Assembly (NCBI RefSeq): GCF_002980595.1
Contig: NZ_PVLQ01000008.1
Span: 62,001-126,000, forward strand
Direction: 5' to 3'
Origin: Malikia granosa
GTDB lineage: Bacteria; Pseudomonadota; Gammaproteobacteria; Burkholderiales; Burkholderiaceae_C
Length of the DNA: 64,000 bases
Below are positions 46,688 through 54,955 of the stretch, piece after piece. The notes under the pieces are model-generated. The model had not been told where the DNA came from and ran no database searches. It saw only the letters and a program-made list of their open reading frames with translations. The translations under genes were made by a program, and so were the position numbers. The first letter of the stretch is position 1. Each line of letters starts with the position of its first letter.

Positions 46688-47815
46688 ATGTCGAGCGATT
46701 TGTCCGAGAAGCTGAAAGCCCATATTGTCCGCGAGCTGGAGATTTCCGGCGGCTGGCTGCCCTTTGACCGCTTCATGGCGCTCGCGCTGTACCAGCCCGG
46801 CCTGGGCTATTACGCCAACGACAGCGTCAAGTTCGGTGCCATGCCCGGCAGCGGCAGCGACTTCGTCACCGCGCCCGAGCTTTCGCCCTGGTTCGGCCGC
46901 ACGCTGGGGCGCCAGGTCGCGCAGGCGCTGGCAGCCACCGGCTGCTCGGAGGTCTGGGAGTTCGGTGCCGGCAGCGGCGCGCTGGCGCAGCAGATCCTGA
47001 CCCAGCTCGACGCCATGGGCCAAGGCGAGGTGCGCTATCGCATCGTCGACCTGTCGGGCACGCTGCGCGCGCGCCAGCAGCAGACCTTGGCGGCCTTCGG
47101 CGACCGGGTCGAGTGGATCGACCGGCTGCCGGAACGCTTCGAGGGCGTGATCGTCGGCAACGAGGTGCTCGACGCGATGCCGGTGCAGCTGCTGCAGCGG
47201 CGCGGCGCGGTCTGGTTCGAGCGCGGTGTCGCGCTCGCACCGGCTGGCCAGCCATCCGCCGAGTCGCCGGCCTTCGCCTGGGCGGACCGCCCGACCGAAC
47301 TGCGCCCGCCGCTCGAGATCGAGGGCCCGCACGACTACCTGACCGAGATCCACCCGCAGGCCGAGGCCTTCGTGCGCACCCTGGCCGAGCGCTGGACCCG
47401 CGGCGCCGCCTTCTTCATCGACTACGGCTTTCCCGAGTCCGAGTACTACCATCCGCAGCGCCACATGGGCACGCTGGTCTGCCACCGCAGCCACCAGGTC
47501 GACCACGATCCGCTGACCGAGGTCGGGCTCAAGGACATCACGGCCCATGTCAACTTCACCGGCATCGCGCTGGCGGCGCAGGACGCCGGCCTGCCGGTGC
47601 TGGGCTATACCAGCCAGGGCCGCTTCCTGATCAATGCCGGCCTGATCGCGCTGGCTGGCGAGGTGCCGGTGGCTGAGCGCGCCAACCTGGCCAAGCTGGT
47701 CAACGAGCACGAGATGGGCGAGCTGTTCAAGGTGCTGGCCTTTGCCCCGGCAGCTTGCGCCGAGGGCTGGGTGCCGCTCGGCTTCGCGGCCGGCGACCGC
47801 AGCCACACGCTGTAA
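46688..47815 (+). CDS. SAM-dependent methyltransferase, MidA/NDUFAF7 family
   Basis: The 375-residue protein belongs to the family whose mitochondrial member NDUFAF7 methylates an arginine of complex I subunit NDUFS2. It has the family N-terminus GWLPFDRFMALALYQPGLGYY, SGSDFVTAPELSPWFG, the SAM motif VWEFGAGSGALA, the NEVLDAMPVQ motif, and FIDYGFPESEYYHPQR. Bacterial targets are not established. It is followed three bases later by a DUF2905 gene. Confidence 0.9.
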   Translation: MSSDLSEKLKAHIVRELEISGGWLPFDRFMALALYQPGLGYYANDSVKFGAMPGSGSDFVTAPELSPWFGRTLGRQVAQALAATGCSEVWEFGAGSGALAQQILTQLDAMGQGEVRYRIVDLSGTLRARQQQTLAAFGDRVEWIDRLPERFEGVIVGNEVLDAMPVQLLQRRGAVWFERGVALAPAGQPSAESPAFAWADRPTELRPPLEIEGPHDYLTEIHPQAEAFVRTLAERWTRGAAFFIDYGFPESEYYHPQRHMGTLVCHRSHQVDHDPLTEVGLKDITAHVNFTGIALAAQDAGLPVLGYTSQGRFLINAGLIALAGEVPVAERANLAKLVNEHEMGELFKVLAFAPAACAEGWVPLGFAAGDRSHTL

Positions 47816-47818
47816 GCC

Positions 47819-48013
47819 ATGCTGCGCTGGCTGATCGTCGTGCTGCTGGCCCTGGTGCTGGTGCAGGGCCTGACGGGGTGGTTGCGCAAGATCGGGCTCG
47901 GCCGGCTGCCGGGCGACCTGCGCTTTCGCGCCTTCGGTCGCTACTGGGAGCTGCCGATCGCGACCGCGCTGCTGCTGAGCTGGATCGCCGCGCTGCTGCA
48001 GCATCTGCTCTGA
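47819..48013 (+). CDS. DUF2905 small membrane protein
   Basis: The 64-residue product has two hydrophobic segments (about 3-18 and 42-62) joined by the sequence GLGRLPGDLRFRAFGRYWELPI, which is the DUF2905 signature (GRLPGDxxxxxxxxxxxxP). It is predicted to sit in the inner membrane; no function is known. It starts three bases after the MidA-like gene. Confidence 0.85.
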   Translation: MLRWLIVVLLALVLVQGLTGWLRKIGLGRLPGDLRFRAFGRYWELPIATALLLSWIAALLQHLL

Positions 48014-48097
48014 ATGGCTTGCCGGCTGGCGGGCCGGCCTTGAAAAACCGCCAGCCGCCGCCTACTCTGTCCGTGAGCCCACCTTCCCGGAGAAGCC

Positions 48098-48550
48098 ATG
48101 TCCAGCCCTGATACCCTGCACCTTGTCTGCCCGCATTGCCACACCACCAACCGCGTCGCGCTACAGCATCTGTCGAGTGCGCCGGATTGCGGCAAGTGCC
48201 ACCAGCCGCTGTTCACCGGGCAGCCGGTGGCGCTCGACGCGGCCAGCTTCGACCGGCACCTGAGCCGCAGCGACCTGCCGCTGCTGGTCGATTTCTGGGC
48301 GCCCTGGTGCGGTCCCTGCCGCATGATGGCGCCGGCCTTCGAGGCGGCAGCGGCCCAGCTCGAGCCGCAACTGCGTCTGGCCAAGGTCAACACCGAGGAC
48401 GAGCAGGCACTCGCGGCCCGCTACCAGATCCGCAGCATCCCGACGCTGGCGCTGTTCTGGCAGGGCCGCGAGATCGCGCGCCAGCCCGGTGCGATGGGGC
48501 AGGCCGACATCGTGCGCTGGACCCGCGCGGCGCTGGCGCGACCGCGCTGA
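48098..48550 (+). CDS. trxC: Thioredoxin 2 (TrxC)
   Basis: TrxC is a zinc-binding thioredoxin often linked to oxidative stress. The 150-residue product has an N-terminal zinc ribbon with two CxxC pairs (CPHC and CGKC) and a thioredoxin domain with active site WCGPC in FWAPWCGPCRMMAP. It has its own 84-base upstream gap and converges on cca. Confidence 0.94.
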   Translation: MSSPDTLHLVCPHCHTTNRVALQHLSSAPDCGKCHQPLFTGQPVALDAASFDRHLSRSDLPLLVDFWAPWCGPCRMMAPAFEAAAAQLEPQLRLAKVNTEDEQALAARYQIRSIPTLALFWQGREIARQPGAMGQADIVRWTRAALARPR

Positions 48551-48592
48551 GCCATCCCTGCTTCGGCAGCTGCGGGGCGCCGCCAGCCGCCT

Positions 48593-49954
48593 TCAGGCGC
48601 TGACTGGCGTGTCGCGCTGCGCCGGGTTCAGCGCCTGCGCGATCGCCGCGCTGCGCGCGTGCTCGATCGCCAGCGCGATCAGCGGACCCAGTCGGCGCGG
48701 GTCGCCGCCTTGCTGCTTGACTTCCTCGCTCACGCGCGCCGCGATCGGCGCCGTCGCCACCGCGAGCGCGGCCTCGAGCGCGGTCAGCAGCCGCCTGGCC
48801 TGGGGGTAGGGTGCCTGCTCGAAGTTGAGCCGGCCGCGCGCGTCGCACTCGCAGGCCTGCAGGAACTCGACGAAGCGCTCGGGCCGGCGGATCGCATCGC
48901 AGCGCTCGAGCAGTCGCAGCGTCGCTGGCGCCGACAGGTCGGTGCAGCGGTGGATATGGCCATGTTCGCGCGCGACCACCTCGGCCAGTTCCTTGCAGTC
49001 GCGCGGCACGCGCCAGCGTTCGCACAACTTGAGCAGCAGCTTGACGCTGCGCATCTCGTGGCCGATGTGGCGCGGCAGCACGTCGGCGGGCGTGTTGCCC
49101 TTGCCGAGGTCGTGGCACAGGCAGGCGAAGCGCACCGTCAGCGGCGCCTGCAGGCTGGCCGCCATGTCGAGCACCATGCCCAGGTGCACGCCGGTATCGA
49201 CCTCGGGGTGGTAGTCGGCGCGCTGCGGCACGCCCCAGAGTCGGTCGACCTCGGGCAGCAGTACCTTGAGTGCGCCGCACTCGCGCAGCAGCTCCAGCAT
49301 GCGCGAGGGCTTCTGTTCCATCAGCCCGCGCGACAGCTCCTGCCAGACCCGCTCGGGCACCAGGTGATCGACCTCGCCCTGCTCGACCATGGAGCGCATC
49401 AGCTCCATGGTCTCGGGCGCGACCTGAAAATCGGGCCAGCGCGCCGCGAAGCGCGCCATGCGCAGGATGCGCACCGGGTCCTCGTGGAAGGCGTCGGTCA
49501 CATGGCGCAGCACCTTGTGCTGCAGGTCGCTCCGGCCATCGTGGGGGTCGACCAGGCGCGGGTCGTTCGGGTCGAAGCGGCCGTCTGCGTCGAGCGCCTC
49601 GGCCGGCAGCGCGATCGCATTGATGGTCAGGTCGCGCCGCGCCAGGTCTTCTTCCAGGCTCACGTCGGTGTCGGCGTGGAAGGCGAAGCCGTGGTAGCCG
49701 CGCGCGGTCTTGCGTTCGGTGCGCGCCAGTGCGTATTCCTCGCGCGTGCGCGGATGCAGGAACACCGGAAAATCGCGCCCGACCGGCAGGAAGCCCAGCG
49801 CCGTCATCGCCTCGGGCGTGCTGCCGACGACGACCCAGTCGCGGTCGGCATGCGGGCTGCCGTCGGGCAGCTGATGCACGGTATGGAAATGGCCCAGCAG
49901 GCCGTCGCGTACCGCGCCGCCGACCAGGTAGGTCTGTGCGCCGGCCGGCTTCAT
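48593..49954 (-). CDS. cca: Multifunctional CCA tRNA nucleotidyltransferase / HD phosphatase
   Basis: Cca adds or repairs the 3' CCA of tRNAs. The 453-residue product has the nucleotidyltransferase motif YLVGGAVRDGLLG with catalytic aspartates in DRDWVVVG, RRDLTINAIA, and a C-terminal HD domain (CHDLGKGNTP) giving 2'-nucleotidase and phosphodiesterase activity, as in the E. coli enzyme. It contains an insertion (HFHTVHQLPDGSPHA) between the two N-terminal motifs. The ATG overlaps the CsoR-like stop by four bases, an unusual partner. Confidence 0.94.
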   Translation of the reverse strand: MKPAGAQTYLVGGAVRDGLLGHFHTVHQLPDGSPHADRDWVVVGSTPEAMTALGFLPVGRDFPVFLHPRTREEYALARTERKTARGYHGFAFHADTDVSLEEDLARRDLTINAIALPAEALDADGRFDPNDPRLVDPHDGRSDLQHKVLRHVTDAFHEDPVRILRMARFAARWPDFQVAPETMELMRSMVEQGEVDHLVPERVWQELSRGLMEQKPSRMLELLRECGALKVLLPEVDRLWGVPQRADYHPEVDTGVHLGMVLDMAASLQAPLTVRFACLCHDLGKGNTPADVLPRHIGHEMRSVKLLLKLCERWRVPRDCKELAEVVAREHGHIHRCTDLSAPATLRLLERCDAIRRPERFVEFLQACECDARGRLNFEQAPYPQARRLLTALEAALAVATAPIAARVSEEVKQQGGDPRRLGPLIALAIEHARSAAIAQALNPAQRDTPVSA

Positions 49955-50262
49955 GCGTACTTTTCCAGGATGCGGGTCGAGCGCTCGACGCCCTCGATCG
50001 AGTCGCCCTGGGTCACGGCTTCCAGCATCGAACAGGCCATCATGCGGTAGAAGGCCTTGTCCATTGCCTTGCGTGCGGCCGACATCTGTTGCGCGATGTC
50101 CTCGCAGGGGCGGCCGGCATCGACCATCTCGGCCAGGGCCCGGACCTGGCCCTCGATGCGGCGCAGCCGGTTGACGATGTCGCGCTGGTGCTCGCTGCGC
50201 TGCACGGCGGCGCTGGGCACCGGCGTCGGGCTGGCCTGGGTTGCAGTCTTGTTCGCGGGCAT
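49951..50262 (-). CDS. CsoR/RcnR/FrmR-family transcriptional repressor with atypical ligands
   Basis: The 103-residue, all-helical protein matches the DUF156 repressor family (NRLRRIEGQVRALAEMV), whose members sense Cu, Ni/Co, formaldehyde or persulfides. The first-site Cys53 is present in GRPCEDIAQQM. The position 25 residues later, usually His, is Ser78, with Cys77 just before it. Only one histidine (His25) exists, in the N-terminal tail. So metal-binding of the CsoR or RcnR type is unlikely and thiol sensing by Cys53/Cys77 is possible. It is translationally coupled to cca and follows the NDUFA9-like gene by 37 bases. Confidence 0.85.
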   Translation of the reverse strand: MPANKTATQASPTPVPSAAVQRSEHQRDIVNRLRRIEGQVRALAEMVDAGRPCEDIAQQMSAARKAMDKAFYRMMACSMLEAVTQGDSIEGVERSTRILEKYA

Positions 50263-50299
50263 GTGGGAGGATCTTTCTGTGGTTCGGGACCGGCCAGGG

Positions 50300-51244
50300 T
50301 CAGCCCCGGGTGTAGCGCTGGCGCATGGCCAGCAGGGGATCGGCGCGGCCCTGCAGTTCGAGGTAGCTGGCCACCACCGGCTCGAGCGCCTCGGCGCTGA
50401 TGCCGAGCTCGGCCAGGCCGGGCAGCTTGCCGCTGGCGACGTTGTCGACCTTGAGCGAGGCGAAATTGTCGGTGCTCATGAGCGGCTCGCCCGGCAGCGA
50501 TTGCAGCAGCAGCGCCTGCAGATAGCCGAAGGCGCGCGGCATGCCGATCACCGGGCGCGGATGGCCCGACAGCCGACCGGCGATCTGCACCAGCTCGCGC
50601 AGCGGGTAGGCACGCGGCCCGGCCAGCTCATAGGTCTGGCCGATGGTCGCCGGCTGCTGCAGGCAATGGACGACGGCGCGCGCGACATCGCCGACCCAGA
50701 CCGGCTGCAGGCGCGCGTCGGCGCCCGGCAGCAGCATCACGGGCACGACGGCCTGCAGGCGGGCGAACAGGGTCAGGAAGCTGTCGCCGGCGCCGAAGAT
50801 CACGCTCGGGCGCAGCAGGGTCAGCTCCAGCCCAGCCTCGCGCAGCGCTGCTTCGCCAGCGGCCTTGCTGCGCTGGTAGAGCGAGGGACCATCGGCGCTG
50901 GCGCCCAGCGCGCTGACATGCACCAGCCGCCGGATCCCGGCAGCCTGCATCGCGCGCGCCAGCTTGCGCGGCAACTCCACATGGGCGCGTTCGAAGCGCT
51001 GCTGATTGCCATGCAGCACGCCGACCAGGTTGACGACCGCGTCATGGCCCGGCAGCAGGCGCGCCAGCTCGGCCTCGTCATGCACATCGGCCTCGAGCAC
51101 GGTCACGCCGGGCAGGGGCTGGACCGCGCGCGCGTTGACCTCGCGCCGGGTCGGCACGGTCACGCGCAGGCCGGCACGCACCAGCTGTTCGCAGATCTGG
51201 CGACCGACGAAGCCGGTGCCGCCCAGCAGCAGGATGTTATTCAT
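50300..51244 (-). CDS. NDUFA9-like NAD(P)-binding protein
   Basis: The 314-residue Rossmann protein starts with the nucleotide-binding motif LLLGGTGFVGR and contains VNLVGVLHG, HVSALGA and YQRSKAAGEAALR (the Y-x3-K pair), as in atypical SDR proteins annotated as complex I NDUFA9 homologs. In bacteria such proteins are rarely proven complex I subunits; quinone or NAD(P)H metabolism is the usual guess. It lies 21 bases after the slt stop and before the CsoR-like gene. Confidence 0.85.
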   Translation of the reverse strand: MNNILLLGGTGFVGRQICEQLVRAGLRVTVPTRREVNARAVQPLPGVTVLEADVHDEAELARLLPGHDAVVNLVGVLHGNQQRFERAHVELPRKLARAMQAAGIRRLVHVSALGASADGPSLYQRSKAAGEAALREAGLELTLLRPSVIFGAGDSFLTLFARLQAVVPVMLLPGADARLQPVWVGDVARAVVHCLQQPATIGQTYELAGPRAYPLRELVQIAGRLSGHPRPVIGMPRAFGYLQALLLQSLPGEPLMSTDNFASLKVDNVASGKLPGLAELGISAEALEPVVASYLELQGRADPLLAMRQRYTRG

Positions 51245-51265
51245 CTTTGTTTCCTCCGGTGCGGT

Positions 51266-53254
51266 TCAGGGCAGGTCGGCATTGGGGGGCAGGTTGCCCA
51301 GCCGCGGCCCGATCGCGGCCAGGCGGCTGCCGATGCGTTGCGGCTGCCCGCTCAGCAGTGCCGCATACTGGGTGGTGTTGGCGATCACTTTCTTGACGTA
51401 GTCGCGCGTCTCTGTGAACGGGATGTTCTCGATCCAGACCGGCGCCTCGAGCACCGGGCCGTTGCGCCAGACGCGCGGCCGACCGGGTCCGGCGTTGTAG
51501 GCGGCGGCGGCCATCGGCATCGAGCCCTCGAAGTCGTCCAGCGCCAGCTTGAGGTAGGCGGTGCCGATCAGGATGTTGGTGTCGCGCTCGGCGATCTGGT
51601 GCGGCTTGTAGTCGCTCAGGCCGATGCGTTTGGCGGTCCACTGCGCGGTCGCCGGCATGACCTGCATCAGTCCCGCCGCGCCGACGCCCGAGCGCGCCTC
51701 GGTGATGAAACGGCTTTCCTGCCGGATCAGCCCGTAGACATAGGCCGGATCGAGTCCGACCTCGCGCGCGCGCCTGACCACCTGTTCGCGGTGCGGGGTC
51801 GGGAAGCGCTGGCTGTAGTCGATCTCGCTCTTGGTGCGCTCGCTGGTGTTGATGCAGCGGTCCCAGACCTGCTGCTGGCAGGCCAGGTCGGCCGCGGCCA
51901 GCAGCTCGCGGTCATTCATGCCGCCGCGCTGGTGCAGGTTGGTCTGGTAGTTCCATTCGCGCACGCCTTCGCTGCGCAGGCCGTTGGCGATGGCCCAGAG
52001 CGCGCGTTGCAGGCCGGGGTTGTGCTGGGCTGCCGCCTTTTCGGCCGGACTCAGCGGCGCGGGTACCGACGCCACCGCAGTGGCCTGGCCCAGCGCCTCC
52101 TGCGCGAGCTGTTCGTAGAAACCGGTACTGCCCGCGATGCGCTGCAGCAGCGCGCGCGCCTGGGCCTCGTGATCGGGCCCCTGCAGCGCGAGCAGCGCAC
52201 GCGCCTGCCAGTAGCTCCAGGCCGGGTCGCGCCGCTGCGCCTCGCTCATCTGGGCGATCGCGCCCTGCACCTGCTTCCAGTCGGCCGAGCGCAGCGCGGC
52301 ACGCGTCTTCCAGGCCAGCATCTCGTCGTTGAGGTAGCGTTCCTGCGCCTGGTTGAAATAGTCGAGAGCGCGCGGCGACAGCCTGAGCGCGGCCTGGCGG
52401 CCGATCACGCCCCAGACCCAGCTGCGTTCCTCGTCGGTCAGCTGGGTGCGCCAGCGCAGCTTGCCGAGCTGTTCGGCGGCTTCCTCGTGATCCTTGATCG
52501 CCAGCCTGACCAGCGCCAGCGTGACCAGCTCCTTGGTGCTCTGGCGCAGCGCGGTCAGCTTCTCGAGGTAGCGCGCCGGGTTGGCGTAGATTTCCTCGAC
52601 CGTGGCCGCCCATTGCCGGTCGAGCATGGACACGGCCTGGGTCGCGACGCGCAGGCGGCCACTCTCCATCCCGAGCCGGGCGCGTTGCCAGACCGTGTCG
52701 ACATCGAGCGCCTCGCGCTGCAGCAGCGCGCGCGCGGCGCTGGCGCAGCCCTCGTCGGCCTCCTTCTGGCCCAGCCAGAGCGGGCGCAGCGTCTCGGCCG
52801 CCGAGGCACGCGGGCCCTGCGGATCGGCCAGCAAGGCATAGCACTGGACCTCGCGGTCGTCGTTCATGCGGTATTGCGCCTGCTCGAGGCGGAAATTGTC
52901 CCAGTCGCCGCGCCGGCCCAGCAGCAGCAGCCAGTCGTTGCGCAACCGGTCCTCGTAGTAGCTGCCGGCCCAGCGGCTCATGAAGGCGCGGATCTCGTCC
53001 GGGCTCGCGCTCTCGAGCCGCACGCGCAGCTCCCAGTAGGCGCCCAGGGGTTCGAGCAGATGGCCTTGCAGGCGTGGCAGGGCGGCGCTCAAGGCTCGGC
53101 TGTCCTTCTTGCGGAAGGCCTCGCGCATGTCTTGCAGGGTTTGCTCGGGCCCGCTCTGGGCGCTCGCCGCCGTTGGCGCACCCAGCAAGGCGGTGGACAT
53201 GGAAAGCGTGGCAAAAATCGAACACAATCCTGCCAGGGTCACATTTCTCATCAT
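51266..53254 (-). CDS. slt: Soluble lytic murein transglycosylase
   Basis: Slt cleaves the glycan backbone of peptidoglycan, producing 1,6-anhydro-muropeptides, which AnmK (31526-32698) can recycle. The 662-residue product has a signal peptide (residues 1-31, ending TAASAQS), a long superhelical U/L domain (about 35-470), and a C-terminal lysozyme-like domain with catalytic Glu in IRQESRFITEARSGVGAAGLMQVMP and the AYNAGPGR motif. The start is MM at 53254; its distance to the divergent cyclo-ligase start is only nine bases. It leads a slt-NDUFA9-CsoR-cca transcript. Confidence 0.92.
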   Translation of the reverse strand: MMRNVTLAGLCSIFATLSMSTALLGAPTAASAQSGPEQTLQDMREAFRKKDSRALSAALPRLQGHLLEPLGAYWELRVRLESASPDEIRAFMSRWAGSYYEDRLRNDWLLLLGRRGDWDNFRLEQAQYRMNDDREVQCYALLADPQGPRASAAETLRPLWLGQKEADEGCASAARALLQREALDVDTVWQRARLGMESGRLRVATQAVSMLDRQWAATVEEIYANPARYLEKLTALRQSTKELVTLALVRLAIKDHEEAAEQLGKLRWRTQLTDEERSWVWGVIGRQAALRLSPRALDYFNQAQERYLNDEMLAWKTRAALRSADWKQVQGAIAQMSEAQRRDPAWSYWQARALLALQGPDHEAQARALLQRIAGSTGFYEQLAQEALGQATAVASVPAPLSPAEKAAAQHNPGLQRALWAIANGLRSEGVREWNYQTNLHQRGGMNDRELLAAADLACQQQVWDRCINTSERTKSEIDYSQRFPTPHREQVVRRAREVGLDPAYVYGLIRQESRFITEARSGVGAAGLMQVMPATAQWTAKRIGLSDYKPHQIAERDTNILIGTAYLKLALDDFEGSMPMAAAAYNAGPGRPRVWRNGPVLEAPVWIENIPFTETRDYVKKVIANTTQYAALLSGQPQRIGSRLAAIGPRLGNLPPNADLP

Positions 53255-53263
53255 AAGGCGATT

Positions 53264-53887
53264 ATGGACAACATTGACCGAGTCGTGCAGGCGGGCCGGG
53301 CGGCCCAGAAGGCCGTCTGGCGCAAGCGGCTGGTGGCCGAGCGCCTGCAACTGGAGGACAGGCTGGCGCGCAACGAGGCGCTGCAGCGGGTCATGCGGGT
53401 CTGGCTGGTTGATCGTCCCGATGTCGTGATCGGCGCCTACTGGCCGATCAAGGGCGAGTTCGATCCGCTGCCGGCGCTGTTCCGCTGGCAGGAGGCCGGC
53501 ATGGAGGCCGATGCGGCCGCTGCTTCGCAGCGGCGCCGGATCGGGCTGCCGGTCATCAACAAGATCGACAAGACGCTGAGCTTTCATCGCTGGTACCCCG
53601 GTTGCGAGATGGAGGAGGACGCCTTCGGCATTCCCAAGCCCAAGGACACCGAGTTGGTGCACCCGACCCTGCTGTTTGTTCCCTGCGTCGGCTACGGGCC
53701 GGGCGGCTACCGGCTCGGCTACGGCGGCGGCTTCTACGACCGCACGCTGGCCGCGCTGTCGCCCCGGCCCTTCACCGTCGGCCTGGGTTACACCCATGGC
53801 TTCCTGCCCGAGCTCGAACCCGAGCCGCATGACCTGGCGCTCGACGCGTTGCTCAACGACAACGGTGTGGTCTGGCCGCTGCCCTGA
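53264..53887 (+). CDS. 5-formyltetrahydrofolate cyclo-ligase
   Basis: This enzyme converts 5-formyl-THF to 5,10-methenyl-THF with ATP, returning stored folate to use. The 207-residue product has KAVWRKRLVAERL at the start and the C-terminal signature GYGPGGYRLGYGGGFYDRTL. AAGG at 53255-53258 precedes the ATG. The long open frame upstream of 53264 runs antisense to slt and is not coding. It converges on the YeeE gene 16 bases later. Confidence 0.93.
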   Translation: MDNIDRVVQAGRAAQKAVWRKRLVAERLQLEDRLARNEALQRVMRVWLVDRPDVVIGAYWPIKGEFDPLPALFRWQEAGMEADAAAASQRRRIGLPVINKIDKTLSFHRWYPGCEMEEDAFGIPKPKDTELVHPTLLFVPCVGYGPGGYRLGYGGGFYDRTLAALSPRPFTVGLGYTHGFLPELEPEPHDLALDALLNDNGVVWPLP

Positions 53888-53903
53888 GTCGCTATTCGGA
53901 CTG

Positions 53904-54413
53904 TCAGCGCGCCATGCGGCGCGCCAGCCACATGCCGGCCAGCATCGCCGGCACGAACAGCCAGACATCCCGGCCGCCGAGCAGCAGCGTCGCCAGCGCC
54001 GGTCCCGGGCAATAGCCCGCCAGGCCCCAGCCGACGCCGAAGATCACTGCGCCCTGCAGCAGCGGGGCGTCGATGCGCTCCTGCCGCGGCAGCTCGAAGC
54101 GGCTGCTGAACCAGGGCCGGTGCTGCGGTTGGCTCGGCTTGGGCGGCGTGAGCCGGAACGCCAGCAGCGTGACCATGACTGCGCCGCCCATCACGAAGGC
54201 CAGGCTCGGGTCCCAGGCGCCGGGGAATTCACCCTGTGCCAGGCCGGCCAGGTTCAGGAAGCCGATCACCTTGGCCGGCTGTGCCATGCCCGACAGCAGC
54301 AGGCCGAGCGCAAACAGCAGGCCGGCGGCCAGCGCCAGCAGCAGGCCACCGATCAGCTGCGCGGCCGGAGTGCGCTGGGGCAGGGGCGGGGTGACGAAGT
54401 TATCGGGTTTCAT
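53904..54413 (-). CDS. YeeE/YedE-family membrane protein (second half)
   Basis: The 169-residue protein has four predicted membrane helices and the family motif GVGWGLAGYCPGPAL near residue 125, with the conserved Cys. The YeeE/YedE family imports thiosulfate or other sulfur compounds via a cysteine path. Two-part versions like this one (each half with its own Cys motif) are common in proteobacteria, often beside sulfur genes. It overlaps the preceding half by four bases. Confidence 0.88.
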   Translation of the reverse strand: MKPDNFVTPPLPQRTPAAQLIGGLLLALAAGLLFALGLLLSGMAQPAKVIGFLNLAGLAQGEFPGAWDPSLAFVMGGAVMVTLLAFRLTPPKPSQPQHRPWFSSRFELPRQERIDAPLLQGAVIFGVGWGLAGYCPGPALATLLLGGRDVWLFVPAMLAGMWLARRMAR

Positions 54414-54817
54414 TGCAGGCCTCCGGTCAGGAACACGGTCACGAAGGCGCTGGCCATGAAGGTCAGCACCGCGACCAGCGAGCGCAGCGAACGCCGGCCC
54501 AGGCCGCAGACGCCATGTCCGCTGGTGCAGCCCGAGCCGCGCACGCTGCCGAAGCCGACCAGCAGTCCGGCGGCCACCATCAGCAGCGGCGCGCGCGCCG
54601 GCAGTTCCGGCACCGGCAGCCATTGCGCGAACAGCGCGCCGCCCAGGACCAGTCCGAGCAGGAAGGCCCAGCGCCAGCAGGCGTGCCAGCCACGCTCGCT
54701 CAGCGCCGCGCAGGCGATGCCGCTGATGCCGGCAATGCGGCCCAGCCCGGCCAGCAGCAGCCAGCTCGCCAGGCCGATCAGGATGCCGCCCAGGGCGGCC
54801 GAAAGATAGGGGTGCAA
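54410..54817 (-). CDS. YeeE/YedE-family membrane protein (first half)
   Basis: The 135-residue protein has about four membrane helices and the conserved sequence VRGSGCTSGHGVCGLGRRS, the first-half cysteine motif of YeeE/YedE proteins. The start is TTG at 54817, with GGAGAG about ten bases upstream; no ATG fits. It is divergent, across 138 bases, from the persulfide dioxygenase-rhodanese gene, which supports a shared role in sulfur handling. Confidence 0.88.
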   Translation of the reverse strand: MHPYLSAALGGILIGLASWLLLAGLGRIAGISGIACAALSERGWHACWRWAFLLGLVLGGALFAQWLPVPELPARAPLLMVAAGLLVGFGSVRGSGCTSGHGVCGLGRRSLRSLVAVLTFMASAFVTVFLTGGLQ

Positions 54818-54955
54818 TTTCTCTCCAGGGGCCGCCAGCCGGCGGCAAACCCGCTATTTTCAGCCGAAAGCGCTGGCCGCCGCGGCGCAGGATTGCCGCC
54901 CTATTTATGATGTCGGGTCAATCCCGTCTGGCCCTTTCGATCCTCTGCCGCCGCC

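Noticed and set aside
50057-53263. Long in-frame extension upstream of the formyl-THF cyclo-ligase
   Set aside because: It lies antisense to the CsoR-like, NDUFA9-like and slt genes, and the family N-terminus begins at 53264.
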